64,000 bases of DNA from Parazoarcus communis SWub3 = DSM 12120 (GCF_003226565.1 NZ_QKOE01000003.1:186001-250000), one strand, 5' to 3'; shown: positions 40,225 through 48,985, counted from the first letter of the stretch. Numbers and translations are program-made. The notes: a model not told the origin generated them from the sequence alone.

Positions 40225-41862
40225 TCATGCCACCGCCCAGTACCGCCGCCAGCGGTTGTTGCCCTCAAACCGGACCTCCCCCCGTTCGATCAGCTCTTCC
40301 AGTGCGCGCTTGACTTGCTTGGGATGGATCTCGCCGCCGATTCGCTGGTGGATGTCACTGATGGCCGACCTGGGGTAGCGCTGCAGGTCTTCCAAGACCA
40401 GCGCGGCCAGGCGGTGTGGCTCAATGCGTTTGAGGGTGGTCTCGCCGGTGAACTGGAGGCTGCGCAGCAGGCTTGGATCAACAAAGTAGCGTGTTGCCTG
40501 GGTACGCCCAGTGCTTTGCACCAACTGCCAGTCCAGTAGGCGCTTTAGCCAAGGTTGCAATGCTTCAACCGATGGCAGTTCAAGCGACGTTGCCAGTTCG
40601 CGTGCCGTCAGGGCATCGTGTTGCGCCAACAGGCCCAATGCGATCCTCTCGCGCTGCGTGAGCTGGTAGGTCTGATCTGCTTTCGCAATGAAGTCGATGA
40701 CCTCGGGCTTGAGGATGCGGCGGCGCACTGTCACCTGCACACGATCGTGGGTCTCGATCAACTCGGGAGCCGGGCGGCCCTGTGAGAGCAGCACCTCGAA
40801 GATCTTGTCGAAGCCGCTGCCTTCCCGCTCCATCAGTTTCAAGTCATGGAACAGGCGTGCCAGGTGTTCATTACGGCGGACCGTGGTGTGGAGCACGTTC
40901 TGGGGTGAGACGCCCAGCGGTAGCGGTCCAGGATTGACCACTTCCAGCCGGTCTGGATGCAGGTTCAAGAAGATGTCACCGCGCTGGGTGTAGGGACGAT
41001 GTACCAATGCGTTGACCAATAACTCGCGCACCACGATTTCATCGAAAGCGGGCACGTTCTGACGGTACAGGCCATCGGGCAGCTCGTAGCGCTCGCGGAA
41101 GTCTGGCACCCCCTGCCAGACCGCTTCGATCAACTCCATCGGGCTTTGCGTGTGGTCGTCCCAGACCAGCTTGTTGACCTTCTGTCCGTGCTCGTCGTAC
41201 TTGATGAACTGGATGACCGGAGCGGTGGTCAGTTGAGCGCGATGATGCTGGCGACCGAGACTGAGCACACCCAGGTTGGTGAGGCTCGGTCCTTGTGCGA
41301 GCTGATAGTGATCGAGCAGTTCGTCGTCAGACTTCTCCTTCACGGAAGGCTTGACGCGATCCGATGCGCGCAAGGCTGCAAGCAGCTTGTCGCGTTTGGC
41401 GAGATCAATCTCGGTACGTGAAACGTGCAAGGTGGTTTGCGTTTCCCACGGTAATGCAGAACGCTCACTGGCGAGACGCATAACGTCATCACCCGTCACG
41501 GGCTTGCTTTGATCGGCCACGCGCAGGAAGTAGCGGCCGTCCGTGGTGGATGCAACGGCCATGGCGCGCGGAACTCGCAATTCGATGTATTGGCCGCCAT
41601 TCGGGGCGATGGTGACATCCGGCAGCACCGTCACGTTAACGGTGCGCTCTGCCAGCTTGCGACGCAGTGTGTCTGGCAGGTCTGGAGGGATACGCTGATC
41701 GGCGGGAGGCTCGCTCTGGCCATCCTCGATCCCCAGCAGTAGGCGGCCACCGGTTGCATTGGCAAAGGCAATGCAATCCTTGGCGATTTCGTTCCAGTCC
41801 GCCGTCTTGCCGATCACAGCCCGCAAGGACTTCTGATCAAGGAGTTGCCCTTCCAAGCTCAC
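40225..41862 (-). CDS. AlbA_2/Schlafen-domain ATP-binding regulator
   Basis: A 545-residue protein. The N-terminus is an AlbA_2 (Schlafen-like) domain (EIAKDCIAFANATGGRLLLG), the centre is an HATPase_c_4-type domain (VVRELLVNALVHRPYTQRGD), and the C-terminus has winged-helix segments (LTARELATSLELPSVEALQ, SAISDIHQRIGGEIHPKQVK). Such proteins are called ATP-dependent transcriptional regulators or putative helicases, and are common on islands and near defence genes. It is 22 bp after the excisionase-like HTH gene and co-oriented. Confidence 0.85.
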   Translation of the reverse strand: MSLEGQLLDQKSLRAVIGKTADWNEIAKDCIAFANATGGRLLLGIEDGQSEPPADQRIPPDLPDTLRRKLAERTVNVTVLPDVTIAPNGGQYIELRVPRAMAVASTTDGRYFLRVADQSKPVTGDDVMRLASERSALPWETQTTLHVSRTEIDLAKRDKLLAALRASDRVKPSVKEKSDDELLDHYQLAQGPSLTNLGVLSLGRQHHRAQLTTAPVIQFIKYDEHGQKVNKLVWDDHTQSPMELIEAVWQGVPDFRERYELPDGLYRQNVPAFDEIVVRELLVNALVHRPYTQRGDIFLNLHPDRLEVVNPGPLPLGVSPQNVLHTTVRRNEHLARLFHDLKLMEREGSGFDKIFEVLLSQGRPAPELIETHDRVQVTVRRRILKPEVIDFIAKADQTYQLTQRERIALGLLAQHDALTARELATSLELPSVEALQPWLKRLLDWQLVQSTGRTQATRYFVDPSLLRSLQFTGETTLKRIEPHRLAALVLEDLQRYPRSAISDIHQRIGGEIHPKQVKRALEELIERGEVRFEGNNRWRRYWAVA

Positions 41863-41884
41863 GCGTCACCTTTTCCTGCTGGAT

Positions 41885-42091
41885 TCATTTTTGTTCGCTC
41901 CCATCGCCCGATTCTTCATCGGCACCTCCCGCTCGCACCCACTCATCCACTTCCGAGAGCTGGAACTTCCACAGCCGCCCTACGCGGTGAGCGGGCAGAC
42001 CCTTGCGCTCGCGCCAGCGGTACACGGTGTCCTTGGCCACGCCCAAGTGCTGGGCGACGTGCTCGGCGGTAACCCACGGTTCTGTACTCAT
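41885..42091 (-). CDS. Excisionase/MerR-type helix-turn-helix protein
   Basis: A 68-residue DNA-binding protein with the HTH_17/excisionase pattern: WVTAEHVAQHLGVAKDTVYR, then WRERKGLPAHRVGRLWKF and VDEWVRAG. I prefer the ATG at 42091 (MSTEPW) over 42115. It may be an excisionase left from the island or the regulator of the downstream AlbA_2 gene. Confidence 0.8.
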   Translation of the reverse strand: MSTEPWVTAEHVAQHLGVAKDTVYRWRERKGLPAHRVGRLWKFQLSEVDEWVRAGGADEESGDGSEQK

Positions 42092-42115
42092 GTCGTTGGC
42101 GCTCGGATTATGCAA

Positions 42116-42424
42116 TTCAAAGTCGTCTTAAATCGTTTGAAGTCTACCATTTAGGTGCTGTGGAAGCATCCCGATTGCCTTTGACTGCGTTCGCTGTAAG
42201 TTGAATGTGGTAACAAAGGGCGCAGCACCACACTGTCACCACCATGGCGACACAATGCTGCCACAGAGCCCCCACATTACCACCATCATCCTTGCCACAC
42301 TTTCAACACCTTGTTCCCATAAGGTTGACACCCTGCTGCTGCCATCCAACCACACTGTTCACACAGTGGGCCCGCAGCCCGATCTGATCGCACAGACAAT
42401 TTTTCCTGATCACAAAGACCCATA
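42116..42424. other. Cytosine-rich noncoding block with CCAC words
   Basis: About 310 bp with strong strand asymmetry: many CCAC, CACA and ACCACC words and few guanines on the plus strand (about 42225-42365). No gene is supported. It directly adjoins the inverted-repeat/iteron block and could be part of the same control region. Confidence 0.45.
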
Positions 42425-42439
42425 CCCCGTTACTCCCTA
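42425..42439 (+). repeat. Left arm of a 15-bp inverted repeat
   Basis: CCCCGTTACTCCCTA, an exact reverse complement of 42606-42620. The match extends inward weakly (CCTGG against CTGG). The arms enclose the four phased repeats. Confidence 0.85.
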
Positions 42440-42475
42440 ACCTGGGCACAAGATAAGCAATAACAGTCGAGGGAT

Positions 42476-42510
42476 TTGGAATGTACGTTGTGCAACTTTG
42501 GAATGTACGT
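42476..42510 (+). repeat. Iteron-like repeat pair 1 (22-bp phase)
   Basis: TTGGAATGTACGT occurs at 42476 and again at 42498, exactly 22 bp apart. The first copy is followed by TGTGC, as in pair 2. Confidence 0.8.
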
Positions 42511-42561
42511 GGCCGGAAATAAGCTTTTCGCTGCCTGATCATGTGCCCGAACAACAATGCA

Positions 42562-42596
42562 TTGGAAAGAACGTTGTGCCTTGTTGGAAAGAACGT
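42562..42596 (+). repeat. Iteron-like repeat pair 2 (22-bp phase)
   Basis: TTGGAAAGAACGT occurs at 42562 and 42584, again exactly 22 bp apart, and differs from pair 1 by two A/T changes. The same orientation and spacing as pair 1 point to binding sites for one protein, such as a replication initiator. Confidence 0.8.
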
Positions 42597-42605
42597 AGTA
42601 CCAGA

Positions 42606-42620
42606 TAGGGAGTAACGGGG
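42606..42620 (-). repeat. Right arm of the 15-bp inverted repeat
   Basis: TAGGGAGTAACGGGG, the exact reverse complement of 42425-42439. With the left arm it delimits a 196-bp block. Confidence 0.85.
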
Positions 42621-42761
42621 CATGTGACCATGCTAAAAGTCATTGCGATCAGCGCAGCACGATTTGGAAACCCGACAGATGGAAACAGCGCATTTTTGCC
42701 TAATCAGTTGGCGGCATGTCCGCTTTTCCGCTGAGTCGCCAAGCCGTTTTCCTGATGTTTC

Positions 42762-43001
42762 ATGGCCCTTGATCCCCGACTACGCATCGGCCTGAAGCTG
42801 ATGGAAATCAGAAAGACCAGAGGGTGGTCGCAAGAACGCCTGGCACTGGAAAGTGGCTTGGCGCGCAGCTATCTGGGGGGCGTTGAGCGTGGGCAACGCA
42901 ACATCGCCTTACTCAACATCTTCAAGCTGGCCGAGGCGCTGGGGGTGGAGCCTTCAGTACTACTGGAGGCTCCAGCTGCCGGACAGGAGCCAGCTCCGTA
43001 A
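42762..43001 (+). CDS. XRE-family helix-turn-helix regulator
   Basis: A 79-residue single-domain Cro/CI-type protein: LKLMEIRKTRGWSQERLALE, SGLARSYLGGVERGQRN and a third helix ending EPSVLLEAP. No clear ribosome site precedes it. It lies just after the iteron-like block and just before the paired palindromes, which may be its targets. Confidence 0.8.
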   Translation: MALDPRLRIGLKLMEIRKTRGWSQERLALESGLARSYLGGVERGQRNIALLNIFKLAEALGVEPSVLLEAPAAGQEPAP

Positions 43002-43004
43002 CAT

Positions 43005-43034
43005 CGTAGCGCTACGGTATCGTAACGTTACGAT
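43005..43034. promoter_or_regulatory. Two adjacent palindromes, candidate operators
   Basis: CGTAGCGCTACG (43005-43016) and ATCGTAACGTTACGAT (43019-43034) are perfect palindromes that share the half-site CGTA, centred 16 bp apart. They lie between the XRE gene stop and the hipB-like gene, a fitting place for operators of one of these regulators. Confidence 0.6.
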
Positions 43035-43145
43035 GGTCACCGCCTGATCGCTGGCGGCAGCTATCGCAGCCATCTGCCTTCAAGAATAAATAAAGTCCAC
43101 TACAATGACACTTAAGCGATTTTTTTTGCGTCAAGGGTCATAGAA

Positions 43146-43457
43146 GTGACTTTTCATCTCTCGACTTCCGCTGAGATCCTGCAGGAACTGGGTGTCCGTC
43201 TGCGCGAGCAGCGGCTTGCCCAGTCGCTTACGCAGCGTGAACTGGCGCAAATGGCCGGGCTGTCACTGGGGGCGTTGCGCAAACTCGAAAGCGACGGCCA
43301 GTGCTCGCTGGAAACGCTGGTCCGCGTCGCGCAGGCGCTTGGCTTGCTGGAGGCGCTGGACGATCTCTTCGTGCTCAAACGGCAATCCATCGCCCAGATG
43401 GAACAGGTGGACCTTGTCAGCCGCCGCCAGCGTGCGCCGCGCAAGAAGGCATCATGA
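43146..43457 (+). CDS. HipB-like antitoxin/XRE regulator
   Basis: A 103-residue XRE protein (GVRLREQRLAQSLTQREL, AQMAGLSLGALRKLES) that begins with GTG. It would bind DNA and pair with the HipA product encoded immediately after, sharing a four-base overlap. A TACAAT hexamer at 43101-43106 could serve as its -10. Its partner kinase is truncated, so it may now act only as a repressor. Confidence 0.85.
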   Translation: MTFHLSTSAEILQELGVRLREQRLAQSLTQRELAQMAGLSLGALRKLESDGQCSLETLVRVAQALGLLEALDDLFVLKRQSIAQMEQVDLVSRRQRAPRKKAS

Positions 43458-44206
43458 AGCTGCTTACGGTGCATTATTGCGGCTGGGGAGAAGACTGGCC
43501 GTTGGGACGGTTGGCCGATGACGGTCAATCCCTGCTCTTCGAATATTCTCCCGAAGCCCTGTCTCAGGGCTTGGAACTGTCGCCCTTGCACCTCAAGCTG
43601 CGTGCAGATGCCTACGGAAGTTTTCCGGGCCATTTGCATCGCCTTCCGGGCCTGATCGCCGACAGTCTGCCGGACGGCTGGGGTTTGCTGCTGATGGATC
43701 GCCTGTTTCGTCAACATGGCTTGCGTCATCCCGGGCCACTGGACCGGCTGGCCTTCATTGGTGAGCGCGCGATGGGCGCGTTACGCTTCGTTCCGGCAAG
43801 CGACGCCGGCATCCGGGAGCCCGACTGGTCCTTGCTGGCGCTGGCCGAGCAAAGCCGTCTCGCGCTCGCGGGCGAGGCGGGTGTCGCCCTGCGCGAACTC
43901 GCGCTCACCGGCGGCTCGCCGCAAGGGGCCCGACCCAAAGCGTTAGTGCAGTACGACGCAGCGACCGGGCAAGTCAGCACCCGTCCGGATGCGGCCGGCA
44001 GCCCCTGGCTGGTCAAGTTTCCGGCGCAGAACGAACACAAGGAGGTCTGCATCATCGAGCAGCTCTATGCCGAGTTGGCTCGGGATTGCGGACTGGATGT
44101 ACCCGAAAGTCGCTGGTTCGACCTTGGCCCTGAACTGGCCGCCTTCGGCGTCTCCCGCTTCGACCGGAAGGGTGGGCAACGCGTCCCGGTGCACAGTCTG
44201 AATTGA
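43454..44206 (+). pseudogene. HipA-like kinase, C-terminally truncated
   Basis: A 250-residue fragment of a HipA-type serine kinase (full members are about 400-440 residues). It keeps the couple_HipA N-terminal region and the ATP-loop area GGSPQGARPKALVQ, but lacks the catalytic HxxNGDxHxKN loop and everything after. Its stop codon TGA is supplied by the first bases of the right direct repeat (44204), so the truncation occurred at the island boundary. It should be inactive as a kinase. Confidence 0.85.
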
Positions 44207-44266
44207 CGCAAAGCCCCGTGGATACGGGGCTTTTGCATTTCAGCTCGTTGCATGCAAGCACTTGAT
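44204..44266. repeat. Right direct repeat of the ychF-gpmI island
   Basis: Second copy of the repeat at 39665-39729. It repeats the ychF terminator hairpin (AAGCCCCGT/ACGGGGCTT) and provides the hipA stop codon. gpmI begins about 120 bp beyond it. The two copies mark a 4.5-kb insertion. Confidence 0.85.
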
Positions 44267-44383
44267 CAGCCCGATTGAAAACTTCCATGCATCATTTCTC
44301 CCGATTTGAAGGAAAATAGCGCCCTTCGCGGCGGACTGGCGCAAGGCTTGGGCCGCACCGGCTTTTTACTTCAGGAAACCACC

Positions 44384-46036
44384 ATGCTGCAGAAACACCC
44401 CGCCTTTGCCGGCGTCCAGGGCCCTGTCGTCGTCATCGTCCTGGATGGCTATGGCATTCCCAAGCACGATGTCGGCAGCGCCATCGATGCTGCCCGCAAG
44501 CCCACGCTGGACCGCCTGCTTGCCGAATGCCCCAACATCCGTCTGCGCGCCCACGGCACCGCGGTCGGCATGCCCTCGGATGACGACATGGGCAACTCCG
44601 AGGTCGGGCACAACGCCATCGGCGCCGGGCAAGTCTATGCCCAGGGCGCAGCACTGGTGGCCAACGCCATTGCCGCAGGGACAATCTGGGAAGGAAGTGC
44701 CTGGCAGGAAATCGTGGCCGCCACCCGGGCAGGCGACGGCGGCAAGGCCGGTGTGCTTCACTTCATCGGGCTGTTCTCCGACGGTAATGTACATAGCCAC
44801 ATCGACCATCTCAAGGCCATGGTGTTGCGCGCCAGGGATGAGGGCGTGCGCACCGTGCGCATCCATGCCCTGCTCGACGGCCGCGACGTGCCCGAAACCA
44901 GCGCACTGGAATACGTCGTCCCCTTCGAAGCCTTCCTGCGCGACATCAGCACTGGCGGTTTCGATGCCCGCATTGCGTCCGGCGGCGGGCGTCAGACCAT
45001 CACCATGGATCGTTACGACGCCAACTGGCCGATGGTGGCACGCGGCTGGCGCACCCATGTGCTGGGCGAGGGGCCGCAGTTTGCCAACGCGGTCGAGGCC
45101 GTAAACGGCCTGCGCGCGCGCCATCCCGGCACCATCGACCAGGACCTGCCCGAGTTCATCATTGCCGAAGACGGCAAGCCCATCGGCACCATCGAGGACG
45201 GCGATTCCGTGGTGTTCTACAACTTCCGCGGCGACCGTGCGATCGAGATCACCCGTGCCTTTGTCGAGACCAGCTTCAGCGAGTTCGACCGGGTACGTCA
45301 CCCCAAGGTGACCTACGCCGGCATGCTGCAGTACGACGGCGACCTGCAACTGCCCAAGCGCTTCCTGGTGGCGCCACCTGCCATCAAGAACACCTCAGGC
45401 GAGTGGTTCAGCAAGATGGGGCTGACGCAGTTCGCCTGCTCCGAAACGCAGAAGTTCGGTCATGTGACCTATTTCTGGAACGGCAACCGCTCGAACAAGT
45501 TCGATGGCGAGACCTGGCAGGAGGTCCCCAGCGACGTCGTGCCCTTCGAACAGCGTCCGTGGATGAAGGCAGCCGAGATCACCGATGCGATGATTGCCGC
45601 ACTGCAGTCCGGCCAGTACAAGGTATTGCGCTGCAATTACGCCAATGGCGACATGGTCGGCCACACCGGCAACTTCCGCGCGGCAACCATGGCGATCGAA
45701 GCGGTCGACCTGGCGCTGGCGCGGCTGCTGCCGGCGATCGATGCCGCCGGCGGCGTCGCCCTGATCACGGCCGATCACGGCAATGCTGACGAGATGTTCG
45801 AGCTCGACAAGAAAACCCGTCAGCCCGCGCAGAACCCGGACGGCAGCTACAAGGCCAAGACCGCACACACGCTGAACCCGGTACCGCTGATCCTTTACGG
45901 CAAGGCCGCAGCCGGCAAGCTGAAGCTGCGCCAGACCGACACCGCCGGGCTGTCCAACATCGCCGCCACGGTAGCGAACCTGCTCGGACTGGAAAAGCAC
46001 GAGACGTGGGACGACAGTCTGCTCGATATCGGATGA
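44384..46036 (+). CDS. gpmI: 2,3-bisphosphoglycerate-independent phosphoglycerate mutase
   Basis: A 550-residue Mn-dependent enzyme of glycolysis. Motifs: VVIVLDGYGIP (metal ligand Asp), GMPSDDDMGNSEVGHNAIGAG (catalytic Ser), YNFRGDRAIEITRAF, and ITADHGNADEM near the C-terminus. The start at 44384 excludes an upstream in-frame stretch and has AGGAAA 8-9 bases before it. First chromosomal gene after the island. Confidence 0.96.
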   Translation: MLQKHPAFAGVQGPVVVIVLDGYGIPKHDVGSAIDAARKPTLDRLLAECPNIRLRAHGTAVGMPSDDDMGNSEVGHNAIGAGQVYAQGAALVANAIAAGTIWEGSAWQEIVAATRAGDGGKAGVLHFIGLFSDGNVHSHIDHLKAMVLRARDEGVRTVRIHALLDGRDVPETSALEYVVPFEAFLRDISTGGFDARIASGGGRQTITMDRYDANWPMVARGWRTHVLGEGPQFANAVEAVNGLRARHPGTIDQDLPEFIIAEDGKPIGTIEDGDSVVFYNFRGDRAIEITRAFVETSFSEFDRVRHPKVTYAGMLQYDGDLQLPKRFLVAPPAIKNTSGEWFSKMGLTQFACSETQKFGHVTYFWNGNRSNKFDGETWQEVPSDVVPFEQRPWMKAAEITDAMIAALQSGQYKVLRCNYANGDMVGHTGNFRAATMAIEAVDLALARLLPAIDAAGGVALITADHGNADEMFELDKKTRQPAQNPDGSYKAKTAHTLNPVPLILYGKAAAGKLKLRQTDTAGLSNIAATVANLLGLEKHETWDDSLLDIG

Positions 46037-46142
46037 CGCATCCAGATGCGCGCCCCCTGACAGACATGACGGTCAGGGGGCACGCCAGAGGGGGCATGCA
46101 CACCCAAGCTTCATCAGCAATACTGCGGCAGACGGCCTTCTT

Positions 46143-47030
46143 TCAGAACAAGGCCTTGAGCGCCCCACGTATCCATTGCCAGCGGCTCATCACCAAGGCC
46201 AGCGAGATCAACCCGCAACCGAGCAGTTGCATCGCCGTCATCGATTCATTGAACCACCATGCGGCCACCAGCGCGGTCCACATCGGCTCCAGCATCAGGA
46301 TGATGGCAGCGTGGCTGGGGGTGGTCAGACTCTGACCATGAAGTTGTACGAGAAAGCGCAGCGTGGTCGCAATGATGGCGCTGGCCAGCAACCAGAACAG
46401 GATGGGGGTCGGCACTGACGCGGGCCAGTCCTCGAGCAGCAGGGACGCCGGCAGGATCAGCACGCCGACCATCGACACCTGCACCGCGCTCAGCGCCAGT
46501 ACCGGAATGCCCCGGACCACACGCGAATTCAGGTTGAACAGGAAGGAAAACAGCAAGGCCGCGACCAGGAAGTACCACTGCCCGGGCTCGAAACGAAAAC
46601 CGTGCGCCAGCGACAGACAGGCGAACCCTGCCAGCGCAACCGGCAGCGCCACCCAGGTGGCCTTCGGCGGGTGCTCACCGAAGAACAATCGGGCGAACAC
46701 CGGCACCAGCACAATGCCCAGGCTGGCGATGAAGGCACCCTCGCCAATGTGGCTGGCATGCTCCAGGCCCAGGATCCAGAATGCCATGGCCACCGCAAAC
46801 ACCACACCCACCATGGCGGCGCGGCCAAGCGCACGACGGTCGAGGCCGCGCAGCTGCCCCCAGCTGAAAGCCACCAGCACCACCCCGGCAAGCAGAAAGC
46901 GGGTACCAACGAACTGCAGTGGCAGCAGGCCGCCAAGCGACTCCTTGGAGAACACCCAGCCGGCAGCCGCCAGAAAAGTGGCAAACAGCAGGAGCAAGTC
47001 GGCCTTGACCGAGTGTGGCGCAGCAGTCAT
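46143..47030 (-). CDS. EamA/DMT-family transporter
   Basis: A 295-residue ten-helix inner-membrane protein of the drug/metabolite transporter superfamily, with two EamA halves (first ending VLVPVFARLFFGE, second with MLEPMWTALVAAWWFNE). The substrate is unknown. The start at 47030 gives the normal N-terminus. It lies 109 bp downstream of regA on the same strand. Confidence 0.88.
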   Translation of the reverse strand: MTAAPHSVKADLLLLFATFLAAAGWVFSKESLGGLLPLQFVGTRFLLAGVVLVAFSWGQLRGLDRRALGRAAMVGVVFAVAMAFWILGLEHASHIGEGAFIASLGIVLVPVFARLFFGEHPPKATWVALPVALAGFACLSLAHGFRFEPGQWYFLVAALLFSFLFNLNSRVVRGIPVLALSAVQVSMVGVLILPASLLLEDWPASVPTPILFWLLASAIIATTLRFLVQLHGQSLTTPSHAAIILMLEPMWTALVAAWWFNESMTAMQLLGCGLISLALVMSRWQWIRGALKALF

Positions 47031-47138
47031 CCGGAATACAGCCAGGAAAGGGGGGAAGGACCCGCATCCTAGCGCAGGCCGCCGATCACCGCATCCTGAC
47101 AATCACGCAAACCGGGCACAAGGGCGGGAAAGGCTGGC

Positions 47139-47681
47139 TCAGGCCCACGGCGGGCGGGCCAGCTTGCGTTGCAAAGTGCGCCGATGCATCTGCAAGGCAC
47201 GCGCCGTCGCCGAGATGTTGCCACCATGCTCTGCCAGCACACGCTGGATATGCTCCCACTCCAGCCGGTCGACCGACAGCGGCATCGCCGGTGCCGGCAG
47301 CACCCCGGCAGGCAAGACCTCACTGGCCTGCAGCGCATGGAGGATGGCGTCGACGTCCGCCGGCTTGGCAAGATACTGCACTGCCCCCAACTTGACCGCA
47401 TCGACCGCAGTGGCAATGCTGGCATAGCCGGTCAGGATCAGGATGCGCACTCCCGGACTCGCCTCGAGCAAGGGACGGATCAGCTGCAACCCGGAACGTC
47501 CGCCAAGATTCAGATCAAGCACCACGAACTCGGGCGCAAGCGCTTCCGCCATGGTGAGCGCGGCCTCTGGATCGAGCGCACCCTGCGCCGCAAAGCCGCG
47601 CTGCGACAAAGCCTTGACCAGCACCCGGTTGAAGGTCGGGTCATCGTCAATCACCAGCAGGCGGGCAGCTGACTCACTCAT
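47139..47681 (-). CDS. regA: RegA/PrrA-type redox response regulator
   Basis: A 180-residue response regulator: receiver domain with VIDDD, phospho-acceptor VLDLNLGGRSG, and conserved LAKPAD lysine, then a proline-containing linker and a short Fis-type HTH (HGGNISATARALQMHRRTLQ). This size and the Fis-type output mark the RegA/PrrA/ActR family, which controls redox-linked energy metabolism. It overlaps the sensor gene by four bases. Confidence 0.9.
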   Translation of the reverse strand: MSESAARLLVIDDDPTFNRVLVKALSQRGFAAQGALDPEAALTMAEALAPEFVVLDLNLGGRSGLQLIRPLLEASPGVRILILTGYASIATAVDAVKLGAVQYLAKPADVDAILHALQASEVLPAGVLPAPAMPLSVDRLEWEHIQRVLAEHGGNISATARALQMHRRTLQRKLARPPWA

Positions 47682-48985
47682 CGATCAAGATCACACAAGG
47701 GGATGGACACCCTGGCAATGGTGCCACCACCCGCTCGCGGCAGGAAGTCGAGCCTGCCGCCGTGGCGATCCACGACGGCGCGAGCCAGCAGCAAGCCCAC
47801 TCCCATTCCCTGACCCTCCTGGCGTTCCACACCCGGTCCGAACGGCCCCGCCTGCGCAGCGGACAGCAGGGGGCTTGGCAAGCCCTCGCCGCGATCAGCA
47901 ATATCGACCCACAACCGCCCATCGTGCACGCGCACCTCGAGATCCAGCCCCTGACCCTCCGCACCCGCCCGCTGGCTGGCATTGGCCGCATTGTCGATCA
48001 GGTTGTGCAAGACCTCATCCAGGCTGGCATCAGCGGCGATGAAGCGATCCGCCAGGGGCGATGTCGTCTGCCGGTTCAGTCGCACCAGGGGGCGCATCTG
48101 CTGCCAGCGATCAAGCGCCCGGTCGACCCATGCCGCCGCAGCCACCACGCCGCCGCGCTCCGCACGCGCCAGCCCCGCTTCGTGCGTCAAGGCATGCAGG
48201 ATGTCGCGGCACTGATCCACCTGCGCCCGCATCAATTCAATGTCTTCGCGGACATCCGGAGCAAGGTCCTGGCGACAAGCCAGACCATCGGCGACGATAC
48301 GCAAGGTGCCAAGCGGCGTTCCAAGCCGATGTGCGGCGCCTGCCGCAAGCTGGCCCAGACCCAGCACGTAGTCGTCGCGGGCACGGGCGCTGCGCGCCTC
48401 GGCCAGCGCCTGCTCTCCCGCACGCAAGGCGGCATTGAGTCGCGACACGAACCACACCACCGTCAGCCCGGAGAAGACAAAGCTCAACCACATGCCCGCC
48501 AGATGCCAGTGCATCGCCGCATCCGTCTCCAGTAGCTGAACCGGATGATGAAAGTGCCACAACAGGCTGTACTCGACGACCGCCAACGCAAACAGCATCC
48601 AGGACTGGCGTGCAGGCAGGATATAAGCCCCCACCGCCACCAGTGGCAACAGCAGGGAGATGGCGGGATTGGTCACCCCGCCACTGAAGTACAGGAAGGC
48701 CCCCCAGGCAGCCAGATCGGTCAGGATCTGCGCGAACGCGCCCCAGCGCCCCTGCAGCCAACGCGCTGCGCCGGCCAGCAAACCGAGATTGATGCCGACC
48801 AGCACCAAGGCCACACCCTGCAGCGGTTCACGCGGATGCGCCGGTGCCAACAAGGGAAAAACCAGGACCGATAGCACCAGCATGGCCAGTACCGATAACC
48901 AGCGCAAATGCAACAGGCGCGACCGGTCGGTGCGCACCGGCGCCAGCCCGTCACCCGGTGCAGGGGGGTTGCGTTCAACTGTCAT
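47678..48985 (-). CDS. regB: RegB/PrrB-type redox sensor histidine kinase
   Basis: A 435-residue membrane kinase with six N-terminal helices, the quinone-site-like motif SGGVTNPAIS, an H-box AAGAAHRLGTPLGTLRI, and the redox cysteine position in VDQCRDIL before the ATPase domain. In the family this cysteine and quinone binding tune kinase activity to redox state. ATG at 48985 is chosen because MTVERNPP gives a normal N-terminus. It is divergent from nosZ, so it may control the nos cluster. Confidence 0.88.
   Translation of the reverse strand: MTVERNPPAPGDGLAPVRTDRSRLLHLRWLSVLAMLVLSVLVFPLLAPAHPREPLQGVALVLVGINLGLLAGAARWLQGRWGAFAQILTDLAAWGAFLYFSGGVTNPAISLLLPLVAVGAYILPARQSWMLFALAVVEYSLLWHFHHPVQLLETDAAMHWHLAGMWLSFVFSGLTVVWFVSRLNAALRAGEQALAEARSARARDDYVLGLGQLAAGAAHRLGTPLGTLRIVADGLACRQDLAPDVREDIELMRAQVDQCRDILHALTHEAGLARAERGGVVAAAAWVDRALDRWQQMRPLVRLNRQTTSPLADRFIAADASLDEVLHNLIDNAANASQRAGAEGQGLDLEVRVHDGRLWVDIADRGEGLPSPLLSAAQAGPFGPGVERQEGQGMGVGLLLARAVVDRHGGRLDFLPRAGGGTIARVSIPLCDLDR

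Noticed and set aside
42303-42623. A minus-strand ORF across the iteron-like block
   Set aside because: It spans both inverted arms and the phased repeats, so the coding appearance is explained by the repeats.
46052-46081. Hairpin GCCCCCTGAC/GTCAGGGGGC after gpmI
   Set aside because: A good stem but no T-run on either strand. It may stabilise the message, but a terminator call is not supported.
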